The position numbers and the translations under genes are program-made. The notes beneath the pieces were generated by a model, which made no database searches, was not told where the DNA came from, and worked only from the letters and a program-made list of their open reading frames with translations. This document shows positions 47,683 through 56,490 of a stretch of DNA of 64,000 bases, one piece after another (positions within the stretch are counted from its first letter, which is position 1; each line of letters begins with the position of its first letter). Where the stretch lies: the NCBI RefSeq assembly GCF_003952425.1, contig NZ_CP034449.1:2480001-2544000 (forward strand), given 5' to 3'. Source of the DNA: Mesorhizobium sp. M2A.F.Ca.ET.046.03.2.1 (GTDB lineage Bacteria > Pseudomonadota > Alphaproteobacteria > Rhizobiales > Rhizobiaceae).

Positions 47683-48573
47683 ATGGCCCGCGACGGGCGG
47701 AACAGGGCGATGGCGCAGGCTCTAGGCGCAGAAGCGAAGCAAGGTCTTGAACGTTCGTGCGCGGACGCGGCCAATGGCGATCGCATTGTTTCGGCGCCGG
47801 GTGGGCTGGGCCTCGAACGCATCGAGGCGCGTTTCCACGGCAACGCCTTCGAGCCGCACCGGCACGACACCTATGCCATCGGCGTGACATTGCACGGCGT
47901 GCAGCGCTTCCATTATCGCGACGCGCTGCAACACAGCCTGCCCGGCCAGGCGATCGTGCTGCACCCGGACGAATTACATGATGGCGGCGCCGGCACCGAA
48001 GACGGGCTGCGCTACCGGATCCTCTATCTGGAGCCGTCCCTGCTGCTCGATAGCCTCGATGGCGAGCCACTGCCTTTCGTGCGCAACGCCGTGGTCGACG
48101 ATCCTCACTTGCGGGACACGCTTTTGTCGGCGCTAACCCCACTGGACGAAGAGCTCGATGACCTGTTCGTGGCGGATTTCGTCGCGCAGCTGGCGCAGCA
48201 TCTGAGACGCCACGCCGGAAAGCCGGCAAAATCAACAGGCAAGACCGCGTGGCGCGCGGCGACACTTGCGCGCGACTATCTTGCGGAGAATGCCGAACGG
48301 CCGGTGCGCTCCGATGAGCTCGAGGCCGTTACCGGCCTCGACCGCTATCAGTTATCACGGCATTTTCGCGCTACTTATTCGACCAGCCCGCACCGCTTCC
48401 TGTTGATGCGCCGGCTGCAAAGAGCGCGGCGCATGATCGCCGAGGGAGAACCGCTGGCGGAGATCGCCGCCGGAGCCGGCTTCAGCGACCAGAGCCATTT
48501 CAACCGGCATTTCAAGAGGGCGTTCGGCCTGACGCCGGGGCGTTGGGCGGCGCTGGTGAGGCGCGACGCGTAG
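47683..48573 (+). CDS. AraC family transcriptional regulator
   Basis: 296 residues at most; a Met at residue 10 (47710) is an alternative start. The N-terminal cupin-like AraC_binding domain has FEPHRHDTYAIGVTLHGVQRFHYR with metal-like His residues, and the C-terminal double helix-turn-helix has VTGLDRYQLSRHFRATYSTSPHRFLLMRRLQRAR and IAAGAGFSDQSHFNRHFKRAFGLTPG. It probably regulates the divergent DUF2000 gene. The stop TAG is in the loop of a short hairpin. Confidence 0.93.
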   Translation: MARDGRNRAMAQALGAEAKQGLERSCADAANGDRIVSAPGGLGLERIEARFHGNAFEPHRHDTYAIGVTLHGVQRFHYRDALQHSLPGQAIVLHPDELHDGGAGTEDGLRYRILYLEPSLLLDSLDGEPLPFVRNAVVDDPHLRDTLLSALTPLDEELDDLFVADFVAQLAQHLRRHAGKPAKSTGKTAWRAATLARDYLAENAERPVRSDELEAVTGLDRYQLSRHFRATYSTSPHRFLLMRRLQRARRMIAEGEPLAEIAAGAGFSDQSHFNRHFKRAFGLTPGRWAALVRRDA

Positions 48574-48744
48574 CGTCGTCGCTTAAGGGCAAGGCGTCCG
48601 GTAATGGCCTTCAGGCGCGACGCGCAGCGTCGTCGCCCTTTTCACTAAGCCGCCGATGCCTGGGCCCGCGTGGTTGCGCGCCGATGCTGCGCATCGCGCG
48701 TCTGTCACCAACGCCGTGCAGTTGAGCGATGACGCTGCGCGTCA
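48563..48744. repeat. Array of four short GC hairpins between convergent genes
   Basis: Four related hairpins with a 3-base loop: GCGACGC-gta-GCGTCG.. (48563-48582), GCGACGC-gca-GCGTCG.. (48617-48636), GCGATGC-like GCGCGCCGATGC-tgc-GCATCGCGCG (48675-48700) and GATGACGC-tgc-GCGTCAC (48729-48745). The first contains the AraC stop and the last the MarR stop. A TTTT run follows the second. Confidence 0.65.
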
Positions 48745-49215
48745 CGCTTCATCCATCTCCGCGTCGTCGTCCATCAGGACCAGGTCTTCGTTCGACAAAT
48801 TCGCCTCGATACGGGCGAGCAGCTTGAACAGCGCCTTCTGGTCCTTCTTGTCGAGCCCCTTCAGCGCCTGCTTCTCGGTCTTCTTGACCGATTTCTCGAT
48901 GGCGCGGATGGTTTCGCGGCCGGACTCGGTGAGGAAGATATGCGCCTGCCGGGCATCGGCGTTGGAGGCGCGCTTTTCCAGGAAACCCTGGGCCTGCAGC
49001 CGGTTGATGGTCTTGGTGATGGTCGGCGGACGCACACCGAGCCGGCCGGCGAGGTTGCCGGGGGTCTGGCCATCCTCGCGATCGAGCGCCAGCATGATCT
49101 GGTCCTGGCCGGCGTAGAAACCATGCGCCAGAAGCCGCGCCGCGAGCGCCGTTCGGGCCAGCCTCGCCGCCGAATGCAGCCGGCTCATTGTCGCAGTCTT
49201 GTCCGCCTTGGCCAT
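48742..49215 (-). CDS. MarR family transcriptional regulator
   Basis: 157 residues from ATG 49215, which has GAAGAGGGA 6 bases upstream; another ATG two codons earlier is too close to it. The winged helix is LAGRLGVRPPTITKTINRLQAQGFLEKRASNADARQAHIFLTESG (about 60-105). The C-terminal dimerisation helix ends in an acidic tail DDDAEMDEA. The ligand and targets are unknown. Confidence 0.92.
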   Translation of the reverse strand: MAKADKTATMSRLHSAARLARTALAARLLAHGFYAGQDQIMLALDREDGQTPGNLAGRLGVRPPTITKTINRLQAQGFLEKRASNADARQAHIFLTESGRETIRAIEKSVKKTEKQALKGLDKKDQKALFKLLARIEANLSNEDLVLMDDDAEMDEA

Positions 49216-49601
49216 GGCCATTCCCTCTTCGGCCGAACCGGCGCGGCCAGCATAGAGGCTGTCCGGCGGTTGGCAAATGACGATCCCTAAGAAACCGGCT
49301 TGCGGAACGCTTTGCCGGCAAGCATTGCGGTGTTCGCGCAGGTGATGCCAGATGTTTATTTCAGTTAGATGACAAACGACTTTTGCGCAGGCGGGATTCA
49401 AAGCGGAAGCCGATCAGGGCTGCCTGTCGCTGCCGCGGCTCCCGCCTTTGGCCGGCCTCGACCGCGGCCAATTCCTCCTCGCCGCCATTCCGGTCAGAGG
49501 GTCCGCCTGGCCCATCGGTTTGGCGCGTGCAAAAGCGCGACGCCCATCCTATATGAGGCCGACAATGCAGATTTTTCGAGGCCAAGATTTCGAGGCAAGT
49601 C
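49216..49601. other. Divergent upstream region of marR-type and cobW-type genes
   Basis: 386 bases with no gene I can support. It carries the promoters of both genes and the ribosome site CGAGG of the GTPase gene. No clear Zur-like or MarR-like palindrome was recognised. Confidence 0.5.
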
Positions 49602-50651
49602 ATGAGCGATGCACAAACGCAAATCCCCGTAACCGTTCTCACCGGCTATCTCGGCGCGGGCAAGACGACGCTGCTCAACCGCATCCTGTCGGAGAACCAC
49701 GGCAAGCGCTACGCCGTCATCGTCAACGAGTTCGGCGAGATCGGCATCGACAACGACCTGATCGTGGAATCCGACGAGGAAATCTATGAGATGAACAATG
49801 GTTGCGTGTGCTGCACGGTGCGCGGCGACCTGATCCGCGTCGTCGAGGGCCTGATGAAACGGCCGGGCCGCTTCGACGCCATCGTCGTCGAGACCACCGG
49901 TCTCGCCGACCCGGTGCCGGTGGCGCAGACCTTCTTCATGGACGACGACGTGCGCACCAAGACCAAGCTCGACGCGGTGGTGGCGCTGGTCGACGCCAAG
50001 CATTTGCCACTGCGCCTCAAGGATTCCAAGGAAGCCGAGGACCAGATCGCCTTCGCCGACGTGGTGGTGCTGAACAAGACCGATCTAGTCACGCCGGAAG
50101 AGCTGGAAAAGGTCGAGGCGACGATCCGCGCCATCAACCCGGCGGCAAAGATCCATCGCACGCAGCGGTCCGGCGTGGCGCTCGACGAAGTGCTCGACCG
50201 AGGCGCCTTCGATCTGTCGCGCGCGCTGGAGAGCGATCCGCATTTCCTCGAGGCGCATGATCACGACCATGACTATGATCACGACCACCAGCATCATGAC
50301 CATGACGGGCACGATCATCATCACCATCATGACCATGCTTCCGACATCCATGACGTGACGGTGAAGTCGGTGTCGCTGCGCGGCGGCGAGATGGACCCGA
50401 AGAAGTTTTTCCCCTGGATCGAGAAGGTGACTCAGATGGAAGGGCCAAACATCCTGCGGCTGAAGGGCATCATCGCGCTCAAGGGCGACGAGGACCGCTA
50501 CGTGCTGCAGGGCGTGCACATGATCCTCGAGGGCGACCACCAGCGCGCCTGGAAGGACGGCGAGAAGCACGAGAGCCGGCTGGTCTTCATCGGCCGCGAT
50601 CTCGACGCCGAGCGGTTGCGCAAGAGTTTTGAAGCCTGCCAGGCGGCTTGA
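49602..50651 (+). CDS. CobW family G3E GTPase, metal chaperone type
   Basis: 349 residues. The GTPase motifs are GYLGAGKTT (residues 15-23, Walker A), [18 protein letters not shown] and NKTD. The metal site CxCC is GCVCC at 67-71, as in zinc-chaperone COG0523 proteins. A His/Asp-rich stretch (about residues 218-248, more than 15 His) could bind zinc or another metal. The CobW C-terminal domain follows. It may deliver metal to a client enzyme. A WD40 gene lies 146 bp downstream on the same strand. Confidence 0.93.
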   Translation: MSDAQTQIPVTVLTGYLGAGKTTLLNRILSENHGKRYAVIVNEFGEIGIDNDLIVESDEEIYEMNNGCVCCTVRGDLIRVVEGLMKRPGRFDAIVVETTGLADPVPVAQTFFMDDDVRTKTKLDAVVALVDAKHLPLRLKDSKEAEDQIAFADVVVLNKTDLVTPEELEKVEATIRAINPAAKIHRTQRSGVALDEVLDRGAFDLSRALESDPHFLEAHDHDHDYDHDHQHHDHDGHDHHHHHDHASDIHDVTVKSVSLRGGEMDPKKFFPWIEKVTQMEGPNILRLKGIIALKGDEDRYVLQGVHMILEGDHQRAWKDGEKHESRLVFIGRDLDAERLRKSFEACQAA

Positions 50652-50662
50652 TTTTTCGCCGG

Positions 50663-50692
50663 CCTCCCCTTCTCCCACAGGGGGAGAAGGGA
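50663..50692. repeat. Small palindrome related to R3
   Basis: CTCCCCTTCTCCCACAGGGG and GAGAAGGG form a CCCTTCTCCC/GGGAGAAGGG-type hairpin, an outer-arm fragment of R3. Confidence 0.65.
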
Positions 50693-50797
50693 GAGCCGCA
50701 ACGCCGGCGCCCTTCCTTATAGCGATTCCAAGCATGGGTTGAGACCCTCAGCTCGACCCCTTATGGGAAGGGCATTGATCTCGAATGGACCGCCCCT

Positions 50798-51772
50798 ATG
50801 CCCACAGTCGCCCCGCTTGATCTCGAAGGCCATTGCGTCGCCGCCGTCTTCCTCAACGACGTGCCGCATTTCGCTTTGGCCGACGGCGTGATCCACCGCC
50901 TGGAGAATGGGCAGAAGACGGTGCAGGCCAATGACGGCCTGCTTGCCGCCTTCCATGACGCGGCCAACGACCGGCTGATCACCGGCGGCGAAGACGGCAA
51001 GGTGTTTGCCGTCAAGGCCGGCGGCAAGGTGAGCGAACTGGCGAGCGCCGGCAAGAAGTGGGTGACCAGCGTCACCGCCGGACCGCAGGGCGCCATCGCC
51101 TACGCCTCCGGCAAGACCGCCTTCGTGCGTTTCGCCGACGGCAAGATCAAGGAATTCGCTCATCCGCGCTCGGTGGAAGGGCTTGTCTTCTCGCCCAAGG
51201 GCATGCGTTTCGGCGTGGCCCGTTACAATGGCGCGACGCTGCATTTTCCGGCGGCCGAAGGCAAGCCGGTGGAGCTCGAATGGGCCGGCGCCCATACCGG
51301 CATCACCTTCTCGCCGGATGGCGCCTTCCTGGTCACCACCATGCAGGAAAACGCGCTGCATGGCTGGAAGCTCGCCGACGGCAAGCACATGCGCATGTCA
51401 GGCTATCCCGGCAAGGTGAAGAGCCTGTCCTGGAGCGTGAAGGGCAAATGGCTGGCGAGTTCGGGCGCGCCGGCGGCGATCGTCTGGCCGTTTCAAGCCA
51501 AGGACGGGCCGATGGGCAAGGCGCCGCTGGAACTCGGCACGCGCGGCAACACGATGGTGACCTGCGTCGCCTGCCATCCGAGCCAGGACGTGGTGGCCAT
51601 CGGCTATGAGGACGGCATGGTGATCGCGGCGCGCTTTGCCGACGCCAAGGAAGTGCTGCTGCGCCGCCCCGGCAAGGGCGCCATCACCGCCATGATGTGG
51701 GACAAGGAAGAGCGCCGCATCGTCTTCGGAAGTGCGGCCGGCGATTGCGGCGTGATTGACATCACCGCCTGA
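50798..51772 (+). CDS. WD40 repeat protein
   Basis: 324 residues made of about seven WD40/propeller blades: ANDRLITGGEDGKVFAVKAGG, VEGLVFSPKGMRFGVARYNGA, HTGITFSPDGAFLVTTMQENALHGWKL, VKSLSWSVKGKWLASSGAPAAIVWPF, VTCVACHPSQDVVAIGYEDG and ITAMMWDKEERRIVFGSAAGDCGVI. No signal peptide, so cytoplasmic. Propellers are scaffolds; the partner is unknown. Same strand as the CobW GTPase upstream. The stop abuts the stop of the opposite gene. Confidence 0.88.
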   Translation: MPTVAPLDLEGHCVAAVFLNDVPHFALADGVIHRLENGQKTVQANDGLLAAFHDAANDRLITGGEDGKVFAVKAGGKVSELASAGKKWVTSVTAGPQGAIAYASGKTAFVRFADGKIKEFAHPRSVEGLVFSPKGMRFGVARYNGATLHFPAAEGKPVELEWAGAHTGITFSPDGAFLVTTMQENALHGWKLADGKHMRMSGYPGKVKSLSWSVKGKWLASSGAPAAIVWPFQAKDGPMGKAPLELGTRGNTMVTCVACHPSQDVVAIGYEDGMVIAARFADAKEVLLRRPGKGAITAMMWDKEERRIVFGSAAGDCGVIDITA

Positions 51773-52219
51773 TCATTCGGCGCCGCAGGACACATCGCCC
51801 TTGAACTCGACTGGATCGCTGCTCGCGCCGGCCGTGCCGTCAGAGACCGCGAGCGTGTAGCGCCCGTTATAGGTGCTTTCGTCGCTGGCCTTGGTCAGGA
51901 TCGTCAGCTCCACCGAGCGGTAGGTGTCCTTGGCTTCGTGCTCGCGATAAACGAGCAGCCGCAACTCCTCGCCGTCGAGCCAGTATTGCGTAAGGTTCTG
52001 GTCCTCGAACACCGTCTTGCGCAGGCTGTCGGTGGCGGGACGGGCCTTGATCTCCAAGTCACCGCGGAAATTGAAGGTCGGCCCGCCCAGGCCACGGGTC
52101 ACGCCGGCGTCGAGCTGGAAGGCGACCTTGGCGTCATCGACCGAGCACCAGAGGGCGCCGGAGGCGAAACCGCCATTCACTGACGCAAGAAGCACTGCCC
52201 CGCAAAGAACTGTCCGCAT
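51773..52219 (-). CDS. Secreted protein, unknown function
   Basis: 148 residues from ATG 52219 with GGAGG just upstream. A short signal MRTVLCGAVLLASVNGGFAS targets it out of the cytoplasm. The rest is strand-rich (LWCSVDDAKVAFQLDAGVTR, STYNGRYTLAVSDGTAG) with a Cys near each end (LWCSV and VSCGAE), possibly a disulphide. I do not recognise the family. It ends back to back with the WD40 gene, without any gap. Confidence 0.7.
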   Translation of the reverse strand: MRTVLCGAVLLASVNGGFASGALWCSVDDAKVAFQLDAGVTRGLGGPTFNFRGDLEIKARPATDSLRKTVFEDQNLTQYWLDGEELRLLVYREHEAKDTYRSVELTILTKASDESTYNGRYTLAVSDGTAGASSDPVEFKGDVSCGAE

Positions 52220-52363
52220 TTTCCCCTCCTCCATGCCTGCCCGCAATGAGGCCCTGACGGAGGTGCCGGGTCAAGAGCGCTGAGCCAACGCCCGCCGCCG
52301 GCGCGGCCAATTGCGGTTTTGCTAGCCGGTTGGCAGAGTGCCGCGCGAAACACAGGGGTTTTC

Positions 52364-53746
52364 ATGCAGGCATCGGACAGTTCCAGGAATTCCATCGGCG
52401 GCATCGACATCGCGCGCATCGCCGAATTGCGCGAAGGGGAAGCGGCCGCCTTCCGCAAAGCGCGGCCGAAATCCGAGGCGAAGCTTGGCAATGGCATCGC
52501 CGGCTTCCTGGGCGGCGTGCCGATGCATTGGATGATCGACTGGCCGACACCATTCCCGATACTGGTCGACGGCGCCAAGGGCGCCACCATTACCGATATC
52601 GACGGCAACAGGCTCGACGATTTCTGCCTCGGCGACACCGGCTCGATGCTCGGCCATTCGCCGCCGGCGGTCGCGCGCGCGATCCGCCGGCAGGCGGCGC
52701 GTGGCCTGACATACATGCTGCCCAGCGAGGATGCGCTGGCGATCGGCCCGCTCCTGCAGCAGCGCTTTGGCCTCCCCTACTGGCAGATCGCCACCACCGC
52801 CACCGACGCCAACCGTTTCGCGCTGCGCGTCGCCCGCGCGGTCACCGGGCGCGAGAAGATCCTGGTCTTCAACGGTTGCTATCATGGCTCGGTCGATGAG
52901 ACGATGGTGCGGCTGATCGACGGCAAGCCGGCGAACCGGCCTGGTTTGGCCGGCGAATTCCGCGATCTCACGCGGGCGACCAAGATCGTCGAGTTCAACG
53001 ATGTTGCCGCATTGGAAGCAGCGCTCGCGGACCGCGACGTAGCCTGCGTCATCACCGAGCCGGTGCTGACCAATTCCTGCATGGTGCTGCCGGATGCCGG
53101 CTTCCATGACGCGCTGCGGCGGCTGACCCGCGCGGCCGGCACGCTGCTCCTGATCGACGAAACCCACACCATCTCCACCGGCCCGGGCGGCTATACGCGC
53201 AAGTACGGGCTGGAGCCAGACCTGTTCGTGCTCGGCAAGCCGGTGGCCGGCGGCGTGCCGGCGAGCATCTGGGGGATGAGCGAGGAGGTCGCCACGCGTT
53301 ACGCCGCCTATAACCGGACCAAGGAGCCCGGCTATTCCGGCATGGGCACGACGTTGTCGGCCAACCCGCTGCAGTTCGCGGCAATGCGCGCGACGCTAGA
53401 GGAGGTGATGACGGAGCAAGCCTACGCGCATATGGACCGGCTGGCGCGCCGGCTCGATGCGGGGCTGACCGCCGTCATCCAGCGAAACAAGCTGCCCTGG
53501 CATGTCGCGCGGGTCGGCGCGCGCGTCGAATTCATCTGCGCGCCCGGACCGCTGCATAATGGCGCCGAGGCCGAGAAGGCGCATGCGCCGGAGCTCGAAG
53601 CCGCCATCCATGTCGCGCTGGTCAATCGCGGCGTGCTGATCGCGCCGTTCCACAACATGATGCTGATCTCGCCGGTGACGTCTTCAGCGCAAGTGAGCCG
53701 GCTGATCGCCGCCTTCGCCGCGGTTGCGGCCAGGCTGACGGCGTGA
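52364..53746 (+). CDS. Class III aminotransferase (PLP; glutamate-1-semialdehyde aminomutase-like)
   Basis: 460 residues, ATG with AGGGG 5 bases upstream. PLP-binding features: the cofactor Asp in LLLIDETHTISTGPGG, Lys in DLFVLGKPVAGGVPAS, and the early block DGNRLDDFCLGDTGSMLGHSPPAV. It transfers an amino group from an omega- or alpha-amino donor; the pairing with a glutamine synthetase-like gene suggests a polyamine or GABA substrate. Overlaps or abuts the following gene. Confidence 0.92.
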   Translation: MQASDSSRNSIGGIDIARIAELREGEAAAFRKARPKSEAKLGNGIAGFLGGVPMHWMIDWPTPFPILVDGAKGATITDIDGNRLDDFCLGDTGSMLGHSPPAVARAIRRQAARGLTYMLPSEDALAIGPLLQQRFGLPYWQIATTATDANRFALRVARAVTGREKILVFNGCYHGSVDETMVRLIDGKPANRPGLAGEFRDLTRATKIVEFNDVAALEAALADRDVACVITEPVLTNSCMVLPDAGFHDALRRLTRAAGTLLLIDETHTISTGPGGYTRKYGLEPDLFVLGKPVAGGVPASIWGMSEEVATRYAAYNRTKEPGYSGMGTTLSANPLQFAAMRATLEEVMTEQAYAHMDRLARRLDAGLTAVIQRNKLPWHVARVGARVEFICAPGPLHNGAEAEKAHAPELEAAIHVALVNRGVLIAPFHNMMLISPVTSSAQVSRLIAAFAAVAARLTA

Positions 53747-55164
53747 GAAAAGCGGCCATGGACAATCCGAACGCCGTAACAACATCGCCTTCCGGGTCGA
53801 CGCCCGCCAAGGCGAAGGCCTTTCTCGACGCGCATCCGGAGATCGAGGCGTTCGACATCGTGCTGACCGACGCCAACGGTATCGGCCGCGGCAAGATCGT
53901 GCGCCGCCATGAGCTGATGGGGATTTTCGAGAACGGAAGGCACCTGCCTATCTCGATCCTCGGCCTCGACATCACCGGCGAGGACGTGCACGAGACCGGA
54001 CTGGTGTGGGATACAGGCGACGGCGACCTCAGGGCGTGGCCGATCCCGGGCACGCTGGTGCCGCTCTACGGCACCAATCCGGCGCGCGGCCAGGTGCTGA
54101 TGTCGATGTACCATCTCGACGGCCAACCGATGACCTCCGACCCACGGCTGGTGCTGGCAAGGCAGGTGGAATTGCTGGCGGCGCGCGGCCTGCATCCTGC
54201 TGGCGCTTTCGAGCTGGAGTTCTTCCTGCTGTCCAACGAGCGCGATGCGGATGGCAAGGTGCAGCCTGCCCGCGCGGTGCTCGACGGCCGTCGTTCGGCG
54301 AAGACCGAGGTCTATTCCGTCGACCATCTGCATGGCATGGAGCCGCTGTTCTCCGACATCTACGCGGGGGCCAAGGCGCAGGGCATTCCGGCCGAAACGG
54401 TCATTTCCGAATACGCGCCCGGCCAGTACGAGCTGACGCTCAACTACCGCAAGGACGTGATGCGCGCGGCTGACGACCTCGTCATGCTGAAGCGGCTGGT
54501 CAGGGCGCAGGCGCGGCGGCACGGCGTCACCGCCTGCTTCATGGCCAAGCCCATCGAGTCCTATGCCGGCTCCGGCATGCATTTCCACGTCTCGCTGCAG
54601 GACGATGCCGGCCGTAACGTCTTCACCGAGGCCACCGGCGAGAAATGGTCACCGAAGCTGCTCAACGCGCTTGGCGGCCTGATCCACACCATGGCGGAAT
54701 CGATGCTGGTGTTCGCGCCGCACGCCAATTCATGGCGGCGCTTCGTTTCGCAATCCTACGCGCCCGTGGCGCCGACATGGGGCGTCAACAACCGCTCGGT
54801 GGCGCTGCGCGTGCCGGCGGGCGACGCCAGGAACCGCCGCATCGAGCACAGGCCGTCGGGCGTCGACGCCAACCCCTATCTGGTAGCGGCGACGGTGCTG
54901 GCCGGCATCGTCAAAGGGCTCGACGAAGGGCTGGATCCGGGGCCAGAGACCACCGGGAACGGTTACGAGCAGCCGAGCGAAAGATCGACCATGCCGGCCG
55001 ACTGGCGCGCCGCGATCGAGGCGGCCAGGGGATCCGATTTCCTGAAATCGGCGCTGGGTCCCGACCTGCACCGGACCTTCGTGGCGATCAAGCAGGCCGA
55101 ATATCTGCGCGTCGCGCGCACGGTCAGCGAATTGGACTACCACCTCTATCTGCACGAGGTGTAA
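53743..55164 (+). CDS. Glutamine synthetase-like gamma-glutamyl ligase (PuuA-like)
   Basis: About 470 residues; start may be GTG 53743 (4-base overlap) or ATG 53758. GS fold motifs: VLTDANGIGRGKIV, FELEFFL with metal Glu, SEYAPGQYELTLNY, KPIESYAGSGMHFHVS (the GSGMHFH metal/ammonia loop), and NRRIEHRPSGVDANPYL. This is the gamma-glutamyl-polyamine/GlnA-like branch rather than nitrogen-assimilating GlnA, as the adenylylation Tyr region is not present. It likely activates an amine with glutamate and ATP. Operon with the aminotransferase. Confidence 0.9.
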   Translation: MRKAAMDNPNAVTTSPSGSTPAKAKAFLDAHPEIEAFDIVLTDANGIGRGKIVRRHELMGIFENGRHLPISILGLDITGEDVHETGLVWDTGDGDLRAWPIPGTLVPLYGTNPARGQVLMSMYHLDGQPMTSDPRLVLARQVELLAARGLHPAGAFELEFFLLSNERDADGKVQPARAVLDGRRSAKTEVYSVDHLHGMEPLFSDIYAGAKAQGIPAETVISEYAPGQYELTLNYRKDVMRAADDLVMLKRLVRAQARRHGVTACFMAKPIESYAGSGMHFHVSLQDDAGRNVFTEATGEKWSPKLLNALGGLIHTMAESMLVFAPHANSWRRFVSQSYAPVAPTWGVNNRSVALRVPAGDARNRRIEHRPSGVDANPYLVAATVLAGIVKGLDEGLDPGPETTGNGYEQPSERSTMPADWRAAIEAARGSDFLKSALGPDLHRTFVAIKQAEYLRVARTVSELDYHLYLHEV

Positions 55165-55235
55165 GGCGGACGACACGCGCGTGGCGATCACGTGTTGCCG
55201 CGGACAATCAAAAGTTATAGCCAATTGCATTTCTG

Positions 55236-55250
55236 GAACATATCATGAAC
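55236..55250 (+). promoter_or_regulatory. Candidate LexA (SOS) box
   Basis: GAAC (55236-55239), seven bases, then GAAC (55247-55250). The GAAC-N7-GAAC direct repeat, read GTTC-N7-GTTC on the other strand, is the alphaproteobacterial LexA site. It ends two bases before the start codon of the radical SAM gene, where bound LexA would block expression. A site of this length can occur by chance about once or twice in 64 kb, so the position is the main argument. Confidence 0.7.
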
Positions 55251-55252
55251 AA

Positions 55253-56488
55253 ATGGCTGTGCTTTCCGTCCGCGAGAAACTGGCGATCCTGTCCGACGCC
55301 GCCAAATACGACGCTTCCTGCGCATCGTCCGGCTCGGCGAAGCGCGACTCGCTGAGATCGGGCGGCATCGGCTCGACGGAGGGTTCCGGCATCTGCCATT
55401 CCTACGCGCCGGACGGGCGCTGCATCTCGCTCTTGAAAATCCTGCTCACCAATTTCTGCATCTATGACTGCAGCTATTGCATCAACCGCTCGTCCTCGAA
55501 TGTGCGGCGCGCTCGCTTCAGCGTCGATGAGGTGGTGAAGCTCACCATGGATTTCTACCGCCGCAACTACATCGAGGGGCTGTTCCTGTCCTCTGGCGTC
55601 ATTCGCTCGCCGGACGAGACGATGGGCGAGATGGTCGAGGTGGCACGCAGGCTCAGGATCGAGGAAAAGTTCGGCGGCTACATACACCTCAAGACCATCC
55701 CCGAAGCGTCTGCCGAACTGATCGAGAAGGCAGGGCTTTATGCCGACCGTTTGTCGATCAATGTCGAGCTGCCGACGGACGAAGGCGTCAAGAAACTGGC
55801 GCCGGAAAAGAAACCGGAAACGATCCGGCTTTCGATGGCCAAGCTGCGCCGCAAGATCGAGGAGAAGGCCGAGCCCACTTTGCAGAGCCGCAGGCGCGAG
55901 CGCTTCGCCCCGGGTGGCCAGTCGACGCAGATGATCGTCGGCGCCGACACGACCTCCGACGACGGCATATTGCGCGCGAGCGCCCGGCTCTATGGCAGCT
56001 ATCACCTGCGCCGCGTCTACTACTCCGCGTTCAGCCCGATACCCGATTCAACATCTTCGCTGCCCTTGCAGAAACCGCCGCTGATGCGCGAGCACCGGCT
56101 CTATCAGGCCGACTGGCTGATGCGCTTCTACGGCTTCTCGCAGCCGGAAATCCTGGCCGGCAGCAATGACGGGATGCTCGACCTTGCCATCGATCCCAAG
56201 CTCGCCTGGGCGCTGCGCAATCGGGGCCGATTCCCGGTCGACGTCAACCGCGCCGAGCGAGAGGCGCTGCTGCGCGTTCCCGGGCTCGGCACCAAGGTCA
56301 TCGACAGGATCGTCGAGACGCGCCGTCACCGCCGGCTGCGGCTCGAGGATGTCGGCCGGCTCTGCCATTCGATCGCCAAGGTGCGGCCCTTCATCGTCGC
56401 GGAAGGCTGGTCGCCGGGCGCGCTGACCGACAAGGCCGGCTTGCGCCAGGCGATCACCCGCTCCTGCGAGCAGCTTTCCTTGTTCTGA
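55253..56488 (+). CDS. Putative DNA modification/repair radical SAM protein
   Basis: 411 residues from ATG 55253 (MAVLSVREKLAILSDAAKYD), the usual family start; a clear ribosome site is lacking. The radical SAM cluster is C69-x3-C73-x2-C76 in NFCIYDCSYCINR, which ligates a 4Fe-4S cluster that cleaves S-adenosylmethionine. RRNYIEGLFLSSGV and ERFAPGGQSTQMIVGADTTSDD are family blocks. The C-terminal part VNRAEREALLRVPGLGTKVIDRIVETRR (about 330-358) is a helix-hairpin-helix DNA-binding motif. The family is linked to DNA repair by neighbourhood only. It is two bases upstream of the UdgX fusion gene and follows a LexA-type box. Confidence 0.93.
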   Translation: MAVLSVREKLAILSDAAKYDASCASSGSAKRDSLRSGGIGSTEGSGICHSYAPDGRCISLLKILLTNFCIYDCSYCINRSSSNVRRARFSVDEVVKLTMDFYRRNYIEGLFLSSGVIRSPDETMGEMVEVARRLRIEEKFGGYIHLKTIPEASAELIEKAGLYADRLSINVELPTDEGVKKLAPEKKPETIRLSMAKLRRKIEEKAEPTLQSRRRERFAPGGQSTQMIVGADTTSDDGILRASARLYGSYHLRRVYYSAFSPIPDSTSSLPLQKPPLMREHRLYQADWLMRFYGFSQPEILAGSNDGMLDLAIDPKLAWALRNRGRFPVDVNRAEREALLRVPGLGTKVIDRIVETRRHRRLRLEDVGRLCHSIAKVRPFIVAEGWSPGALTDKAGLRQAITRSCEQLSLF

Positions 56489-56490
56489 CC

